A DNA stretch of 64,000 nucleotides from Mariniflexile fucanivorans (GTDB lineage Bacteria > Bacteroidota > Bacteroidia > Flavobacteriales > Flavobacteriaceae), in the NCBI RefSeq assembly GCF_004341235.1, contig NZ_SLUP01000006.1, forward strand, positions 186,001 to 250,000. The letters are read 5' to 3'. Below, in pieces: positions 1-9,674 of this stretch. Both the position numbers and the translations under genes were made by a program. How positions within the stretch are numbered: position 1 is the stretch's first letter; the number at the start of each line of letters is the position of its first letter. Under the pieces are notes generated by a model. That model saw only the letters and a program-made list of their open reading frames with translations, had not been told where the DNA came from and made no database searches.

Positions 1-821
1 ACGTGAATACCACATGCTCTCATGATTTTCTTTTTTGCCTGTGCTGTATCATCACTACCACCAACAATAGCGCCAGCATGTCCCATGGTACGTCCCGCAG
101 GAGCCGTTTCACCAGCAATAAAACCTATAATTGGTTTTTTACTACCACTTGCTTTATACCAGTTTGCAGCATCAGCTTCCAATTGACCTCCAATTTCACC
201 AATCATTACAACGGCTTCAGTTTCTGGGTCGTTAATCAATAATTCAACAGCTTCTTTAGTTGTTGTACCAATAATTGGATCGCCACCAATACCAATGGCC
301 GTTGTGATACCTAAACCTTGTTTTACTACTTGATCTGCAGCTTCATAAGTTAAAGTTCCTGATTTAGAAACAATACCTACTTTACCTTTTTTGAAAACAA
401 AACCTGGCATGATACCAACTTTAGCTTCGCCTGGAGTGATAACACCTGGACAGTTAGGGCCAATTAATCGGCAATCTTTATTTTTTATGTAGTTTGAAGC
501 CGTAATCATATCGGCAACAGGAATACCTTCTGTAATAGTAATAATGACTTTTATACCTGCATCGGCAGCTTCCATAATAGCATCGGCAGCAAAAGCTGGT
601 GGTACAAAAATAATGGTTGTATCTGCTCCTACTTGCTCTACAGCATCTTTAACAGTATTGAAAACTGGTTTGTCCAAATGAGTTTGACCACCTTTTCCAG
701 GGGTAACACCACCCACAACGTTGGTACCGTATTCAATCATTTGGGTTGCGTGGAATGTTCCTTCACTTCCCGTAAAACCTTGAACTATTATTTTTGAATC
801 TTTGTTTACTAAAACACTCAT
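1..821 (-). CDS. sucD: Succinyl-CoA ligase alpha subunit, 3' end outside the window
   Basis: This is the ADP/GDP-forming succinyl-CoA synthetase alpha subunit of the TCA cycle, which binds CoA and carries the phosphohistidine. About 273 residues from the ATG at 821 are visible, against roughly 290 for the family, so only the last few codons are missing. The N-terminal CoA-binding Rossmann part reads [15 protein letters not shown]. The ligase part contains [12 protein letters not shown], and the active-site histidine lies in [13 protein letters not shown]. The gene is separated from the lpxD-like gene upstream by 73 bases that hold a TAnnTTTG element on its own strand, so it is probably transcribed on its own. 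Identification is very secure. Confidence 0.97.
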   Translation of the reverse strand, partial: MSVLVNKDSKIIVQGFTGSEGTFHATQMIEYGTNVVGGVTPGKGGQTHLDKPVFNTVKDAVEQVGADTTIIFVPPAFAADAIMEAADAGIKVIITITEGIPVADMITASNYIKNKDCRLIGPNCPGVITPGEAKVGIMPGFVFKKGKVGIVSKSGTLTYEAADQVVKQGLGITTAIGIGGDPIIGTTTKEAVELLINDPETEAVVMIGEIGGQLEADAANWYKASGSKKPIIGFIAGETAPAGRTMGHAGAIVGGSDDTAQAKKKIMRACGIH

Positions 822-840
822 TTTATCGTTTTTTATTTGA

Positions 841-890
841 ATAAAGCTGCACAAAAATACTTTTTTTGCTTATACTTTTTACAGCTTTAT
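841..890. repeat. Inverted repeat around the sucD promoter element
   Basis: ATAAAGCTG at 841-849 pairs perfectly with CAGCTTTAT at 882-890 across a 32-base spacer. It lies just after the stop of the upstream lpxD-like gene and brackets the predicted sucD -7 element. It could be an operator or part of a weak terminator; neither is proven. Confidence 0.35.
852..859 (-). promoter_or_regulatory. Candidate -7 element for sucD
   Basis: Read on the minus strand this is TATTTTTG, an exact match to the Bacteroidota TAnnTTTG element, 31 bases before the sucD start codon. No TTG at the usual -33 distance is visible. It lies in the loop of a perfect 9-base inverted repeat (841-849 and 882-890). Confidence 0.45.
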
Positions 891-894
891 AGAT

Positions 895-1833
895 TTATTT
901 TTTTGATTTTATAAACTGTAATATTTCAGGTATTTGTTTGATGTTTGCCATCTCCCTCATAACAATTCTAGCATCTTGAGCAGGAATTCCCCAATAGGTT
1001 TTATGGCCTTCTAGCGACTTACTAATACCAGCCTGCGCATGAAGTACAGCCTTTTCTCCAATGGTTACGCCACTTGTACAGCCCACCTGCCCCCAAAATG
1101 TGACTTCATCTTCTACCACTACACATCCTGCAATACCAACTTGAGACGCTATTAAGCATCTTTTGCCAATAACGGTATCATGACCAATTTGGATTAAATT
1201 ATCCAATTTAGATCCTTCTTTTATAGTTGTGTCACCAGTTACGCCTCTATCAATAGTGCAATTGGCGCCAATATCGACGTTATCTTCAATAACAACACGT
1301 CCACATGATTTTAATCTATCAAAACCTTCTGGTCTTTTTTTATAGTAAAAGGCATTCGCACCCAAAACGGTTCCTGAATGAATGGTTACATTGTTGCCAA
1401 TAACCGTATCGTCATAAATACTAACATTGGCATGTATGATGCAATTTTCACCAATCACCACATTATGCCCTATAAAAGCATTGGGCTGAATTACCGAATT
1501 TGCTCCAATGACAGCAGAGTCGGAAATACTACTTATAGCTACTTGAAAGGGCTTGAAAAAATCGGTTAACTTATTAAAATCCCTGAAAGGGTCATCACTA
1601 ATCAATAATGCTTTTCCTTCTGGACAAGCCACTTCTTTATTAATTAAAATAATGGTGGCTGCGGAATTTAATGCCTTATCGTAATATTTAGGATGGTCTA
1701 CAAAAACAATATCACCAGCTTCAACAACATGGATTTCGTTCATGCCTAACACCGAAAAATCGGGATTACCAACAAAATTGCAATCAATTAGTTGAGCAAC
1801 TTGTTTTAGAGTATATGGGATTGGAAACTTCAT
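895..1833 (-). CDS. LpxD-like acyltransferase, second paralogue
   Basis: This 312-residue left-handed beta-helix protein belongs to the UDP-3-O-acylglucosamine N-acyltransferase family. Residues 1-95 look like the LpxD uridine-binding domain, followed by hexapeptide repeats from about 105 to 270. The expected catalytic histidine is present as His218 in IQIGHDTVIG. The ADGFGF motif of true LpxD, present in the paralogue at 4798-5820, is replaced here by ANAFYY near residue 159-164, so substrate or acyl-chain choice may differ. It sits last in the lipid A gene string, downstream of efp. Its membership of the family is clear, but its reaction is inferred only. Confidence 0.8.
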   Translation of the reverse strand: MKFPIPYTLKQVAQLIDCNFVGNPDFSVLGMNEIHVVEAGDIVFVDHPKYYDKALNSAATIILINKEVACPEGKALLISDDPFRDFNKLTDFFKPFQVAISSISDSAVIGANSVIQPNAFIGHNVVIGENCIIHANVSIYDDTVIGNNVTIHSGTVLGANAFYYKKRPEGFDRLKSCGRVVIEDNVDIGANCTIDRGVTGDTTIKEGSKLDNLIQIGHDTVIGKRCLIASQVGIAGCVVVEDEVTFWGQVGCTSGVTIGEKAVLHAQAGISKSLEGHKTYWGIPAQDARIVMREMANIKQIPEILQFIKSKK

Positions 1834-1840
1834 TTAATAT

Positions 1841-1877
1841 GTTGAATTGTTTAATCGTTAAATTGTTGAACTGTTTA
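1841..1877. repeat. Short direct repeat between efp and the lpxD-like gene
   Basis: GTTGAATTGTTTA (1841-1853) recurs as GTTGAACTGTTTA (1865-1877) with one mismatch and a 24-base period, separated by similar T- and A-rich sequence. It may only be low-complexity drift. Confidence 0.35.
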
Positions 1878-1908
1878 TACCAATAAAACGCATCAACAAA
1901 TAAACTCT

Positions 1909-2475
1909 TTACTCTTTTACGCGTTCTTTATAAGTGCCTTTTTCTGTCTCAACCTTAATTTTGTCGCCTTCATTAATAAACAATGGTACGTTAACGATAG
2001 CTCCTGTTTCAACGGTAGCAGGTTTGGTTGCATTCGTTGCGGTGTTACCTTTTACACCTGGCTCGGTAGCTGTAACTTCTAAAACAACACTCGCAGGCAT
2101 TTCCACAGAAAGTGGCATATTATCTTCAGCATTTATAATAACCGTAACTACTTCTCCCTCTTTCATTAAACCTGGATTATCTAAAGCAGATTCTCTTAAT
2201 TGAATTTGTGTATAATCTTCAGTATTCATAAAATGATAAAACTCCCCATCATTATATAAAAATTGAAATTTATGGGTTTCAACACGTACATCTTCTAATT
2301 TATGTCCCGCAGAAAATGTATTATCTAACACTTTTCCATTAGTTACACTTTTCATTTTTGTTCTTACAAACGCAGGACCTTTACCTGGTTTTACGTGTAA
2401 AAATTCTATGATTTTATAAATATCGTTATTATACCTAATACATAATCCGTTTCTAATATCACTTGTACTTGCCAT
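1909..2475 (-). CDS. efp: Translation elongation factor P
   Basis: EF-P (188 residues) enters the ribosomal E site and relieves stalling at polyproline stretches. The N-terminal KOW-like domain has the loop PGKGPAF with the conserved lysine at position 32, the residue modified in some bacteria. Two OB-fold domains follow, with the family signature near the C-terminus (FINEGDKIKVET). The gene lies between lpxA and the lpxD-like gene on the same strand, 97 bases after lpxA. Length and sequence are normal, and no modification enzyme is visible nearby. Confidence 0.96.
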   Translation of the reverse strand: MASTSDIRNGLCIRYNNDIYKIIEFLHVKPGKGPAFVRTKMKSVTNGKVLDNTFSAGHKLEDVRVETHKFQFLYNDGEFYHFMNTEDYTQIQLRESALDNPGLMKEGEVVTVIINAEDNMPLSVEMPASVVLEVTATEPGVKGNTATNATKPATVETGAIVNVPLFINEGDKIKVETEKGTYKERVKE

Positions 2476-2572
2476 TTTGTTGTTTGGTGTTTTTTATTAA
2501 TTTGTTTATTAGTGAGTTGAATGCTTTTTGTTGGAAATGAATAATCATCTCCAATACAAACGACTTAACTAT

Positions 2573-3358
2573 TTAGTTCGATTTGAAATACCCTTTCATA
2601 ATACCTCTTTGGGAATCTTTTATAAACTGAAGGATTTCATCACGCTCTGGAGTTGCTTCCATTTCAGCTTCCATAATTTCGGTTGCTTGGGTATTATTGT
2701 AATTTTTTTGATATAGAATTCTATATATATTCTGAATTTCCCTAATTTTTTCAGTTGAATAGCCACGTCTTCGTAAACCAACAGAGTTAATACCAACATA
2801 AGATAAAGGCTCTCTTGCTGCTTTTACAAAAGGGGGCACATCTTTACGAACTAAAGATCCACCAGTTACAAAGGCATGATTACCTACCGAAACAAATTGA
2901 TGAACCGCCGTCATACCTGCTAAAACCACATAATCGCCAATAGTGATATGTCCTGCAAGCGTACTGTTGTTAGAAAAAATACAGTTATTACCCACCACAC
3001 AATCGTGCGCAATGTGGCAATAAGCCATAATTAAACAATTATTACCAATAACAGTTTTCATTCTATCAGCGGTACCCCTATTAATAGTAACACATTCTCT
3101 AATGGTAACGTTATCACCTATTTCTACGGTAGTTTCTTCGTCGTTATATTTTAAATCTTGTGGAACAGCGGAAATAACTGAACCAGGGAAAATATTACAA
3201 TTTTTACCAATACGAGCACCTTCCATGATGGTAACATTACTCCCTATCCAAGTTCCTTCACCTATAGTTACATTATTATAGATAGTGGTGAATGGCTCTA
3301 TAACAACATTTTTTGCAATTTTAGCACCTGGATGCACGTAAGCTAGTGGTTGATTCAT
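2573..3358 (-). CDS. lpxA: UDP-N-acetylglucosamine O-acyltransferase
   Basis: LpxA transfers a 3-hydroxyacyl chain from acyl carrier protein to UDP-GlcNAc, the first step of lipid A synthesis in the cytoplasm. The 261 residues consist of hexapeptide repeats (about 1-190) and a helical C-terminal domain ending in ILQFIKDSQRGIMKG. The catalytic histidine is His118 in CHIAHDCVVG, and the VLAGMTAVHQFVSVG stretch is typical. It lies 42 bases downstream of lpxC-fabZ on the same strand and is clearly in the same operon. Confidence 0.97.
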   Translation of the reverse strand: MNQPLAYVHPGAKIAKNVVIEPFTTIYNNVTIGEGTWIGSNVTIMEGARIGKNCNIFPGSVISAVPQDLKYNDEETTVEIGDNVTIRECVTINRGTADRMKTVIGNNCLIMAYCHIAHDCVVGNNCIFSNNSTLAGHITIGDYVVLAGMTAVHQFVSVGNHAFVTGGSLVRKDVPPFVKAAREPLSYVGINSVGLRRRGYSTEKIREIQNIYRILYQKNYNNTQATEIMEAEMEATPERDEILQFIKDSQRGIMKGYFKSN

Positions 3359-3400
3359 TTATTGCTTATTATATTTTAACAATCTGAAACCAGATTTTAA

Positions 3401-4807
3401 TTATTTAACTTTTGATATTTGAGCCATAAGCTCTGCTTCTGCACAAAGTTTTCCGTTTGCATAGGCGTATCCTTGCATGTGGCAAATACCACGACGAATA
3501 GGTGTAATTAACGAACATTTAAAAATTAAAGTATCGCCCGGAACTACTTTTTGTTTAAACTTAACATTGTCCATTTTCATGAAAAAAGTCAAATAATTTT
3601 CAGGGTCTGGAACCGTATTTAAAACCAAAATACCGCCCGTTTGTGCCATAGCTTCAACTATTAAAACACCTGGCATTACGGGTGCTCCTGGAAAGTGACC
3701 TGCAAAAAAGGATTCATTCATGGTCACATTTTTCATGGCCGTTACATAACTATCCGTTAATTCAAAAACCTTATCAATCATTAAAAATGGTTGACGGTGT
3801 GGTAACATGGCCATAATTTCATTCACATCCATTAAAGGTGTTTGAGTTAAATCAATATTCGGCACATTATTACGACGGTCGTTTTTAATAAGTTTTGAAA
3901 GCTTTTTAGCAAATTGGGTGTTTACAAAATGTCCTGGTTTATTAGCTATTACTTTACCACGAATGCGGGTTCCAACAAGAGCTAAATCGCCCAAAACATC
4001 TAATAATTTATGTCTTGCAGCTTCATTAGGATGGTGCAATGTTAAATTATCTAGTATTCCATTTGGTTTTACAGCAATAGTGTCTTTCTTAAAAGCAATT
4101 CGAAGTTTTTCCATAGTTTCTGTAGATAATGGCTTATCTACATAAACAATGGCATTGTTTAAATCTCCTCCTTTTATTAGTCCATTTTTTAAAAGCATTT
4201 CGATTTCGTGCAAGAAACTAAAGGTTCTAGCGTTGGAAATGTCTTCTTTAAAATCTGAAATTTGGTTTAAAGTTGCATTTTGTGTCCCTAAAACTTTGGT
4301 GCCAAAATCTACCATGGTAGTAATTTGGTATTCTTTTGCTGGCATTACTAATATTTCACTACCCGATTCTTCATCAATGTATGAAACAATATCTGTTATT
4401 ACATATTCTTCCCTAAAAGCATCAAGCTCTACCACTTCAGCTTTTTCTATGGCTTCAACAAAAAATTTAGAAGACCCATCCATAATTGGAGGCTCAGAAG
4501 CATTCAGTTCAATAATAGCATTATCAACATCCAAACCAACCAAAGCTGCTAATACATGCTCTGAAGTTTGTATAATGACACCGTTTTTCTCTAAGCAGGT
4601 ACCGCGTTGTGTGTTAGTAACATAGTTGGCATCGGCTTCAATAACGGGCATTCCTTCCAAATCAACACGTTTAAAAGCTAATCCGGTATTTGCTTCTGCT
4701 GGTTTAAAAGTTAAGGTTACATTTTTTCCTGTGTGCAAACCAACGCCTGTTAAAGAAATTTCGTTCTTTATGGTTTTTTGATTAATTTCAGTAGTTATTA
4801 TTCCCAT
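3401..4807 (-). CDS. lpxC-fabZ: Bifunctional LpxC deacetylase / FabZ dehydratase fusion
   Basis: This 468-residue protein joins UDP-3-O-acyl-GlcNAc deacetylase (about 1-310) to beta-hydroxyacyl-ACP dehydratase (about 320-468). The LpxC half keeps zinc ligands His84 (TSEHVLAAL), His266 and Asp270 (RHKLLD). The FabZ half keeps the hot-dog active-site His371 ([12 protein letters not shown]) and Glu385 (VEAMAQ). This fusion is known across Bacteroidota and couples lipid A commitment to fatty-acid supply. The start codon overlaps the end of lpxD by 10 bases, which points to translational coupling. The linker between the domains is short, about 15 residues. Confidence 0.97.
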   Translation of the reverse strand: MGIITTEINQKTIKNEISLTGVGLHTGKNVTLTFKPAEANTGLAFKRVDLEGMPVIEADANYVTNTQRGTCLEKNGVIIQTSEHVLAALVGLDVDNAIIELNASEPPIMDGSSKFFVEAIEKAEVVELDAFREEYVITDIVSYIDEESGSEILVMPAKEYQITTMVDFGTKVLGTQNATLNQISDFKEDISNARTFSFLHEIEMLLKNGLIKGGDLNNAIVYVDKPLSTETMEKLRIAFKKDTIAVKPNGILDNLTLHHPNEAARHKLLDVLGDLALVGTRIRGKVIANKPGHFVNTQFAKKLSKLIKNDRRNNVPNIDLTQTPLMDVNEIMAMLPHRQPFLMIDKVFELTDSYVTAMKNVTMNESFFAGHFPGAPVMPGVLIVEAMAQTGGILVLNTVPDPENYLTFFMKMDNVKFKQKVVPGDTLIFKCSLITPIRRGICHMQGYAYANGKLCAEAELMAQISKVK

Positions 4808-5820
4808 TTATTTTTCTCTAAATCATTAATATTTCTAACAATCTTAGGTAAGTTCTTAAAATGAACGTACGATTTATTATAGTCGGTTAAACTTAATGCT
4901 GGTGAACCCTGAAGCACTTCGTTATCTTTCACATTCCTTGCAATACCAGATTGCGCTTGAATTTTTACATTATTACCTATAATGATGTGGCCTGCAATAC
5001 CTACTTGACCACCAATTTGACAATTATTACCAATTTTAGTGGAACCAGCAACACCACATTGAGCTGCAATAACGGTATTTCTACCAATTTCAACATTGTG
5101 TGCAATTTGAATATGGTTGTCCAATTTTGAACCTTCACGAATGATGGTCGACCCCATAGTTGCTCTATCAATGGTAGTAGCAGCACCAATATCTACATAG
5201 TCTTCAATAATCACATTTCCTGTTTGAGGTATTTTGTTATAACCTCCTTTTTCATTGGGCGCAAACCCAAAACCATCCGCCCCTATAATAACACCAGAGT
5301 TTATAACACAGGAATTACCAATAATGGTTTCAGAATAAATTTTAGCTCCAGAGAAAATAATAGTATTATCTCCAATAAAGACATTTTCTCCTATATAGGT
5401 ATTTGGAAATATTTTAACATTGTTTCCTATTTTAACATGATCGCTAATATATGAAAACGCACCAATATAAACAGCATCGCCATAAGTTGCAGATTCTGAA
5501 ATAAATGAAGGCTGTTCTACCCCAACTTTATTAAGCTTAATGGCATTATAATATTCAAGAATTTTAGAAAATGCCAAATAAGCATCATCTACCTTAATCA
5601 AGGTTGTTTTTATATTGTTTTCTGGAATAAAAGTTTTATTCACAATAGTAACCGAAGCTTTAGTGCTATATATGTGTGGTGTGTATTTAGGGTTCGCTAA
5701 AAACGTTAAAGAGCCTTCAAAACCATCTTCAATTTTAGAAAGTTTAGACACTTCAGCATCTGGATTTCCAACCACATCACCTTCTAAAATCCCTGCTATT
5801 TGTTGTGCTGTAAATTTCAC
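4798..5820 (-). CDS. lpxD: UDP-3-O-acylglucosamine N-acyltransferase
   Basis: LpxD adds the second 3-hydroxyacyl chain to UDP-3-O-acyl-GlcN. The 340 residues hold an N-terminal uridine-binding domain (1-100), a long run of hexapeptide repeats (about 105-310) and a short C-terminal helix. The ADGFGFAP motif at 181-188 and catalytic His241 in IQIAHN are present, as expected for a true LpxD. It is first in the lpxD, lpxC-fabZ, lpxA, efp, lpxD-like gene string, directly behind the best promoter match of the window (5854-5886). Confidence 0.97.
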   Translation of the reverse strand: MKFTAQQIAGILEGDVVGNPDAEVSKLSKIEDGFEGSLTFLANPKYTPHIYSTKASVTIVNKTFIPENNIKTTLIKVDDAYLAFSKILEYYNAIKLNKVGVEQPSFISESATYGDAVYIGAFSYISDHVKIGNNVKIFPNTYIGENVFIGDNTIIFSGAKIYSETIIGNSCVINSGVIIGADGFGFAPNEKGGYNKIPQTGNVIIEDYVDIGAATTIDRATMGSTIIREGSKLDNHIQIAHNVEIGRNTVIAAQCGVAGSTKIGNNCQIGGQVGIAGHIIIGNNVKIQAQSGIARNVKDNEVLQGSPALSLTDYNKSYVHFKNLPKIVRNINDLEKNKWE

Positions 5821-5853
5821 ACTTTAGAGTTTATTGTATTTTGTTATGTTTGG

Positions 5854-5886
5854 CAAAAATAGGAAAAATGTACTAAACTTTTTCAA
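5854..5886 (-). promoter_or_regulatory. Promoter of the lipid A operon
   Basis: On the minus strand TTG (5886-5884) is followed after 22 bases by TATTTTTG (5861-5854), fitting the Flavobacterium consensus TTG-N17-23-TAnnTTTG. It lies 33 bases before the lpxD start codon, giving a leader of about 25 bases. This is the only full two-part match found in the window. Confidence 0.65.
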
Positions 5887-5955
5887 ATGATATTTCTTAT
5901 TGTTAACCGCTCAATCACAATTACTTAAAGAACAGATTAAATAATTGTTAATAAA

Positions 5956-7182
5956 TTAATCGATAATTACCTCTTTTGGGTAGCATATATAGTACTTGGT
6001 TACTGGTTTTGATAGTGCTTTTAAATTAAGCTGATCTGAGGCTTTAACAATATCTTCCACCTTTCCCGATTTGTGCAGTATATTGATGCCCTTATGGTTG
6101 TTTTGGTAGGCTTGGTTTGATATGCTACCGGTGAAAACAAAATAGTTTGCTTCAGCTTCCGTGATTCCATATTTTGAAATTAAGCTTCTTCTATGTTTTT
6201 GTAATTCTTTTTCCTTAGCTGGTTTTTTCTTTAATTTGATGGTCAATAAATTTCTATTGATTATCATTTCACACAAATGACTTAACACAAAATCATCATC
6301 GAATTGCCAATGTTTCATCGCCGAAATAATATCATAATCATCTAATTTTGAAAACACATCCAAGGTGTTTTTATCAAAATCATCTATAGTGATTTTATTT
6401 TCCAAAAAATACAATAAGGGTTTACTGGCTTCTAATTTACGGCTATTATTATGGAGTTCTTTAGCGCGTTTCAATACTCTTATTAATAACTGTTCCGCAG
6501 CCAATCCTGTTTTATGTAAATAAACTTGCCAATACATAAAACGTCTGGCAATTAGAAATTTTTCAACACTATAAATACCCTTTTCTTCTACAACCAATTC
6601 ATCGTTAACCACACTTAACATGGTAATTAAACGTTCACTATTTACATTGCCTTCTGCAACACCGGTATAAAAACTATCGCGTTTTAAATAATCGGCTCTA
6701 TCCATGTCAAACTGTCCAGAAATAAGTTGACACATAAATTTTCTTGGGTATTCACCTTTAAAAATTTGAATGGCAAGCGTTAAACTTCCGTTAAATTCTT
6801 CATTTAAACGCTCCATAAAAAGCAGGGAAATATGCTCGTGCGACACGTTTTCAACAATACTATGTTCCATGGCATGCGAAAAAGGACCATGCCCAATATC
6901 GTGCAATAAAATGGCGACATAAAGGCCCGTTTCTTCTTCATTAGAAATGCTAACACCTTTAAAACGAAGAACATTAACCGTTTTCTGCATTAAATACACG
7001 CAGCCAATAGCATGATGAAATCGCGTATGATGTGCCCCTGGATATACCATATAAGACATACCCATTTGAGTGATTCTTCGTAACCGCTGAAAATACTTAT
7101 GCTGTATTAAATCGAAAATAAGAGAATTTGGAATCGTAATAAATCCGTAAATTGGGTCGTTTAATATTTTAAGTTTGTTCAA
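5956..7182 (-). CDS. HD-domain phosphohydrolase (dNTPase-like)
   Basis: This 408-residue HD-superfamily protein resembles SAMHD1/Dgt-type nucleotide phosphohydrolases. The metal site is visible as RFHHAIG (His56/57), LLHDIGHGPFSHAME (His94-Asp95) and a later Asp in QFDMDRADYLKRDS. It opens with LKILNDPIYGFITIP, common to this family in Bacteroidota. It is divergently transcribed from porX with a 105-base spacer. Substrate is unknown; dNTP hydrolysis is the family expectation. Its neighbourhood with porX and lpxD is commonly seen in Flavobacteriia as far as I recall. Confidence 0.88.
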   Translation of the reverse strand: MNKLKILNDPIYGFITIPNSLIFDLIQHKYFQRLRRITQMGMSYMVYPGAHHTRFHHAIGCVYLMQKTVNVLRFKGVSISNEEETGLYVAILLHDIGHGPFSHAMEHSIVENVSHEHISLLFMERLNEEFNGSLTLAIQIFKGEYPRKFMCQLISGQFDMDRADYLKRDSFYTGVAEGNVNSERLITMLSVVNDELVVEEKGIYSVEKFLIARRFMYWQVYLHKTGLAAEQLLIRVLKRAKELHNNSRKLEASKPLLYFLENKITIDDFDKNTLDVFSKLDDYDIISAMKHWQFDDDFVLSHLCEMIINRNLLTIKLKKKPAKEKELQKHRRSLISKYGITEAEANYFVFTGSISNQAYQNNHKGINILHKSGKVEDIVKASDQLNLKALSKPVTKYYICYPKEVIID

Positions 7183-7209
7183 ACTTTAAAAGTTAAGGTT
7201 TAATAGACA

Positions 7210-7244
7210 CAAATATAATTATATACCTTGTATATATAGGACAA
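7210..7244 (-). promoter_or_regulatory. Candidate promoter of the HD-domain gene
   Basis: TATATTTG on the minus strand (7217-7210) is an exact TAnnTTTG match, 28 bases before the start codon. A TTG lies 24 bases further upstream (7244-7242), one base more than the usual spacing range. Confidence 0.5.
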
Positions 7245-7287
7245 TACGAATAACAAATTGATATAAATACATTTTAAAAATATATAA

Positions 7288-8841
7288 ATGAATACAATAA
7301 AAATACTTTGGGTAGATGATGAAATTGATTTATTGAAACCACATATATTATTCTTGAAACAGCGTAACTACGATGTGACCACGTGTAAAAGCGGTACAGA
7401 AGCTATTGAAACCCTTGAAACAGAAAGTTTTGATATTGTTTTTTTAGATGAAAATATGCCCGGACTCACCGGTCTTGAAACTTTAAATGAAATAAAAGAG
7501 AAACAAGACAACCTTCCTGTGGTGATGATTACCAAAAGCGAGGAAGAATATATTATGGAAGAAGCTATTGGCAATAAAATAGCAGATTACCTTATTAAAC
7601 CTGTAAACCCAAATCAAATTCTTTTAAGTTTAAAGAAAAATTTAGACCATTCCAGACTGGTTTCGGAAAAAACAACGTCTAACTACCAACAAGAATTTAG
7701 AAAAATCGCGATGGATTTAGCTATGGTAAATAGCTATGAGGAATGGGTAACCCTCTACCAAAAATTAATTTATTGGGAAATTCAACTGGAAAATATTGAA
7801 GATGCTGGTATGTTTGAAATATTGGAATCTCAAAAAATTGAAGCAAATAGTCTGTTTGGAAAGTATATAGAGAAAAATTATGCAAAATGGTTTCAACAAA
7901 ATTCTGATGCGCCCATTATGTCGCATACGCTTTTTAAAGATAAAATTGTACCCGAACTAAGTAAAGAACAACCTACCCTATTGGTGGTGGTCGATAATTT
8001 AAGGTATGACCAATGGAAAGTTTTCGAACCCATAATTAACAATTATTATAAAAAAGAAAAAGAAAATGCCTTTTTTAGTATTTTACCAACAGCAACACAA
8101 TATGCACGAAATGCTATTTTTTCTGGCTTGATGCCCAGTGAGATGGAAAAACTATTTCCACAATTTTGGAAAAATGATACTGATGAAGGCGGAAAAAATT
8201 TACATGAAGAAGACTTTTTAAACACACAATTAAAACGCCTTGGCTTAAACCATTTAACAAGCGAGTTTCATAAAATAACAAATTTAAAAGCAGGTAAAAA
8301 ATTGGTTGAAAACTTCAAAACGTTAAAAAACAACGATTTAACCGTTATTGTTTATAATTTTGTGGATATGCTTTCGCATTCAAAAACCGAAATGGAAGTT
8401 GTTAAAGAGCTGGCTTCCAATGACAAAGCGTACCGATCGCTAACGCTCAGTTGGTTTAAAAATTCACCGCTTTTAGAAATGATCCAACAGGCACAACAAT
8501 TAGGCTTCAAACTTATATTAACTACCGATCATGGTACTATAAACGTTAAAAACCCCTCAAAGGTTATTGGCGATAGAGATACCAGTTTAAATTTACGATA
8601 TAAAACAGGCCGCAGTTTAACCTACGAGGCCAAAGAAGTTTTGGTTTTTAAAGATCCTAAAGAGGTTCATTTACCATCTATAAATATGAGCAGTTCTTAT
8701 ATTTTTGCCAAAGGCGATTCGTTTTTTGCATACCCAAACAACTACAATCATTATGTTAGTTATTTTAGAAATACTTACCAACATGGTGGTGTTTCATTGG
8801 AAGAAATGATTATTCCTTTTGTGGTTTTCAATCCTAAATAA
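7288..8841 (+). CDS. porX: PorX, response regulator with PglZ phosphatase domain
   Basis: PorX (517 residues) controls type IX secretion genes with the sensor PorY and the sigma factor SigP. The receiver domain (1-120) has the acidic pocket Asp10/Asp11, phosphoacceptor Asp54 (FLDENMPG), Thr82 and Lys104 (YLIKP). After a helical linker, an alkaline-phosphatase-superfamily PglZ domain spans about 215-517, with VVVDNLRYDQW, SILPTATQYARNAIFSG, LTTDHGT and the C-terminal QHGGVSLEEMIIPF. All expected metal-binding motifs look intact. tsaE follows 92 bases downstream on the same strand. PorY is not in the window. Confidence 0.95.
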   Translation: MNTIKILWVDDEIDLLKPHILFLKQRNYDVTTCKSGTEAIETLETESFDIVFLDENMPGLTGLETLNEIKEKQDNLPVVMITKSEEEYIMEEAIGNKIADYLIKPVNPNQILLSLKKNLDHSRLVSEKTTSNYQQEFRKIAMDLAMVNSYEEWVTLYQKLIYWEIQLENIEDAGMFEILESQKIEANSLFGKYIEKNYAKWFQQNSDAPIMSHTLFKDKIVPELSKEQPTLLVVVDNLRYDQWKVFEPIINNYYKKEKENAFFSILPTATQYARNAIFSGLMPSEMEKLFPQFWKNDTDEGGKNLHEEDFLNTQLKRLGLNHLTSEFHKITNLKAGKKLVENFKTLKNNDLTVIVYNFVDMLSHSKTEMEVVKELASNDKAYRSLTLSWFKNSPLLEMIQQAQQLGFKLILTTDHGTINVKNPSKVIGDRDTSLNLRYKTGRSLTYEAKEVLVFKDPKEVHLPSINMSSSYIFAKGDSFFAYPNNYNHYVSYFRNTYQHGGVSLEEMIIPFVVFNPK

Positions 8842-8933
8842 TCTATGTAGTGTTAAAAAACACCGACAAAATACATAAATTATTAGTTTTTTTTGTTTTT
8901 AATTTGTAACATTGCTACCAAAATTATTTAAAG

Positions 8934-9344
8934 TTGGAAATAAATTATCAACTAACTGATTTAAATACTGTTGTAAAACAGGTACTGAAAAATTTAAAAA
9001 CAAAAACCATATTATTATATGGGGATATGGGCGTTGGAAAAACGACTTTAATAAAAACCTTGGTTAAACATTTAGGTAGTAATGACGATGTTAGCAGCCC
9101 TACATTCTCAATAGTAAATGAATATGAATTAAAAGATGATAAAATATATCATTTTGATTTATATAGAATAAAAAATTTAGAAGAAGCTTATAATTTTGGT
9201 ATTGAAGATTATTTAGATTCTGAACATTGGATTTTAATAGAGTGGCCAGAAATTATAAAACCACTTTTAAACCATCCATGTGATATTATTAATTTAGAAC
9301 TTAACACCGAAAACAGCAGAAAATTAACCATTAAAGATTATTAA
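8934..9344 (+). CDS. tsaE: tRNA t6A synthesis ATPase TsaE
   Basis: TsaE is the P-loop ATPase that drives the TsaB-TsaD cycle, making N6-threonylcarbamoyladenosine on ANN-decoding tRNAs. The 136 residues hold the Walker A motif GDMGVGKTT at 30-38, SSPTFSIVNEY and the typical HFDLYRI and LIEWPE motifs. The start chosen is TTG at 8934, because the encoded MEINYQL matches the usual N-terminus and no in-frame ATG lies upstream. It follows porX closely, as in many Flavobacteriia. Confidence 0.94.
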   Translation: MEINYQLTDLNTVVKQVLKNLKTKTILLYGDMGVGKTTLIKTLVKHLGSNDDVSSPTFSIVNEYELKDDKIYHFDLYRIKNLEEAYNFGIEDYLDSEHWILIEWPEIIKPLLNHPCDIINLELNTENSRKLTIKDY

Positions 9345-9496
9345 AAAATATAGCAAAAGCAATATAATAAGATATTAAATATGTTAAAAATGGTAAATTT
9401 TATTCCATTACGGGAAACCCATAATGCAAAATTCAAAATAATACCTTTTTAACATTTCTTTAACATTTTAACATACATCGCATATTAGTCTTTATT

Positions 9497-9504
9497 TAAA
9501 TTTG
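9497..9504 (+). promoter_or_regulatory. Candidate -7 element for the small exported peptide gene
   Basis: TAAATTTG is an exact TAnnTTTG match 29 bases before the ATG at 9534. There is no clear TTG at the -33 position, only TTTAACA-like sequence. Confidence 0.4.
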
Positions 9505-9533
9505 GGGTATTAATTAATTAAATCCCTTATAAA

Positions 9534-9674
9534 ATGAAAACTAAAAACTATTTAATCGCAATCGCGTTATTAGGAGGTATGATGCTTACAGCTTATGCTG
9601 CTAACACCGCAAACCAAGATGGACAAGAAACAGCCATTAGAAAAGACCAAATCAAAATTCCTATCGCAGGATAA
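9534..9674 (+). CDS. Small exported peptide, 46 residues
   Basis: The ATG at 9534 opens a 46-codon frame ending TAA at 9674. The product begins MKTKNYLIAIALLGGMM and has a charged N-terminus, a hydrophobic core and an AYA|A signal-peptidase site near residue 22. It would release a hydrophilic peptide of about 24 residues ending KIPIAG. It is preceded by a promoter-like TAAATTTG. Its last 56 bases overlap the start of the next gene in another frame. No function is recognised. Similar short peptides with a signal sequence are, as I recall, seen beside tsaE or ald in relatives, but this is not checked. Confidence 0.65.
   Translation: MKTKNYLIAIALLGGMMLTAYAANTANQDGQETAIRKDQIKIPIAG

Noticed and set aside
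4149-4625. 158-codon open frame antisense to lpxC
   Set aside because: It lies wholly inside the strongly conserved lpxC-fabZ gene on the other strand and shows no recognisable domain or start signal.
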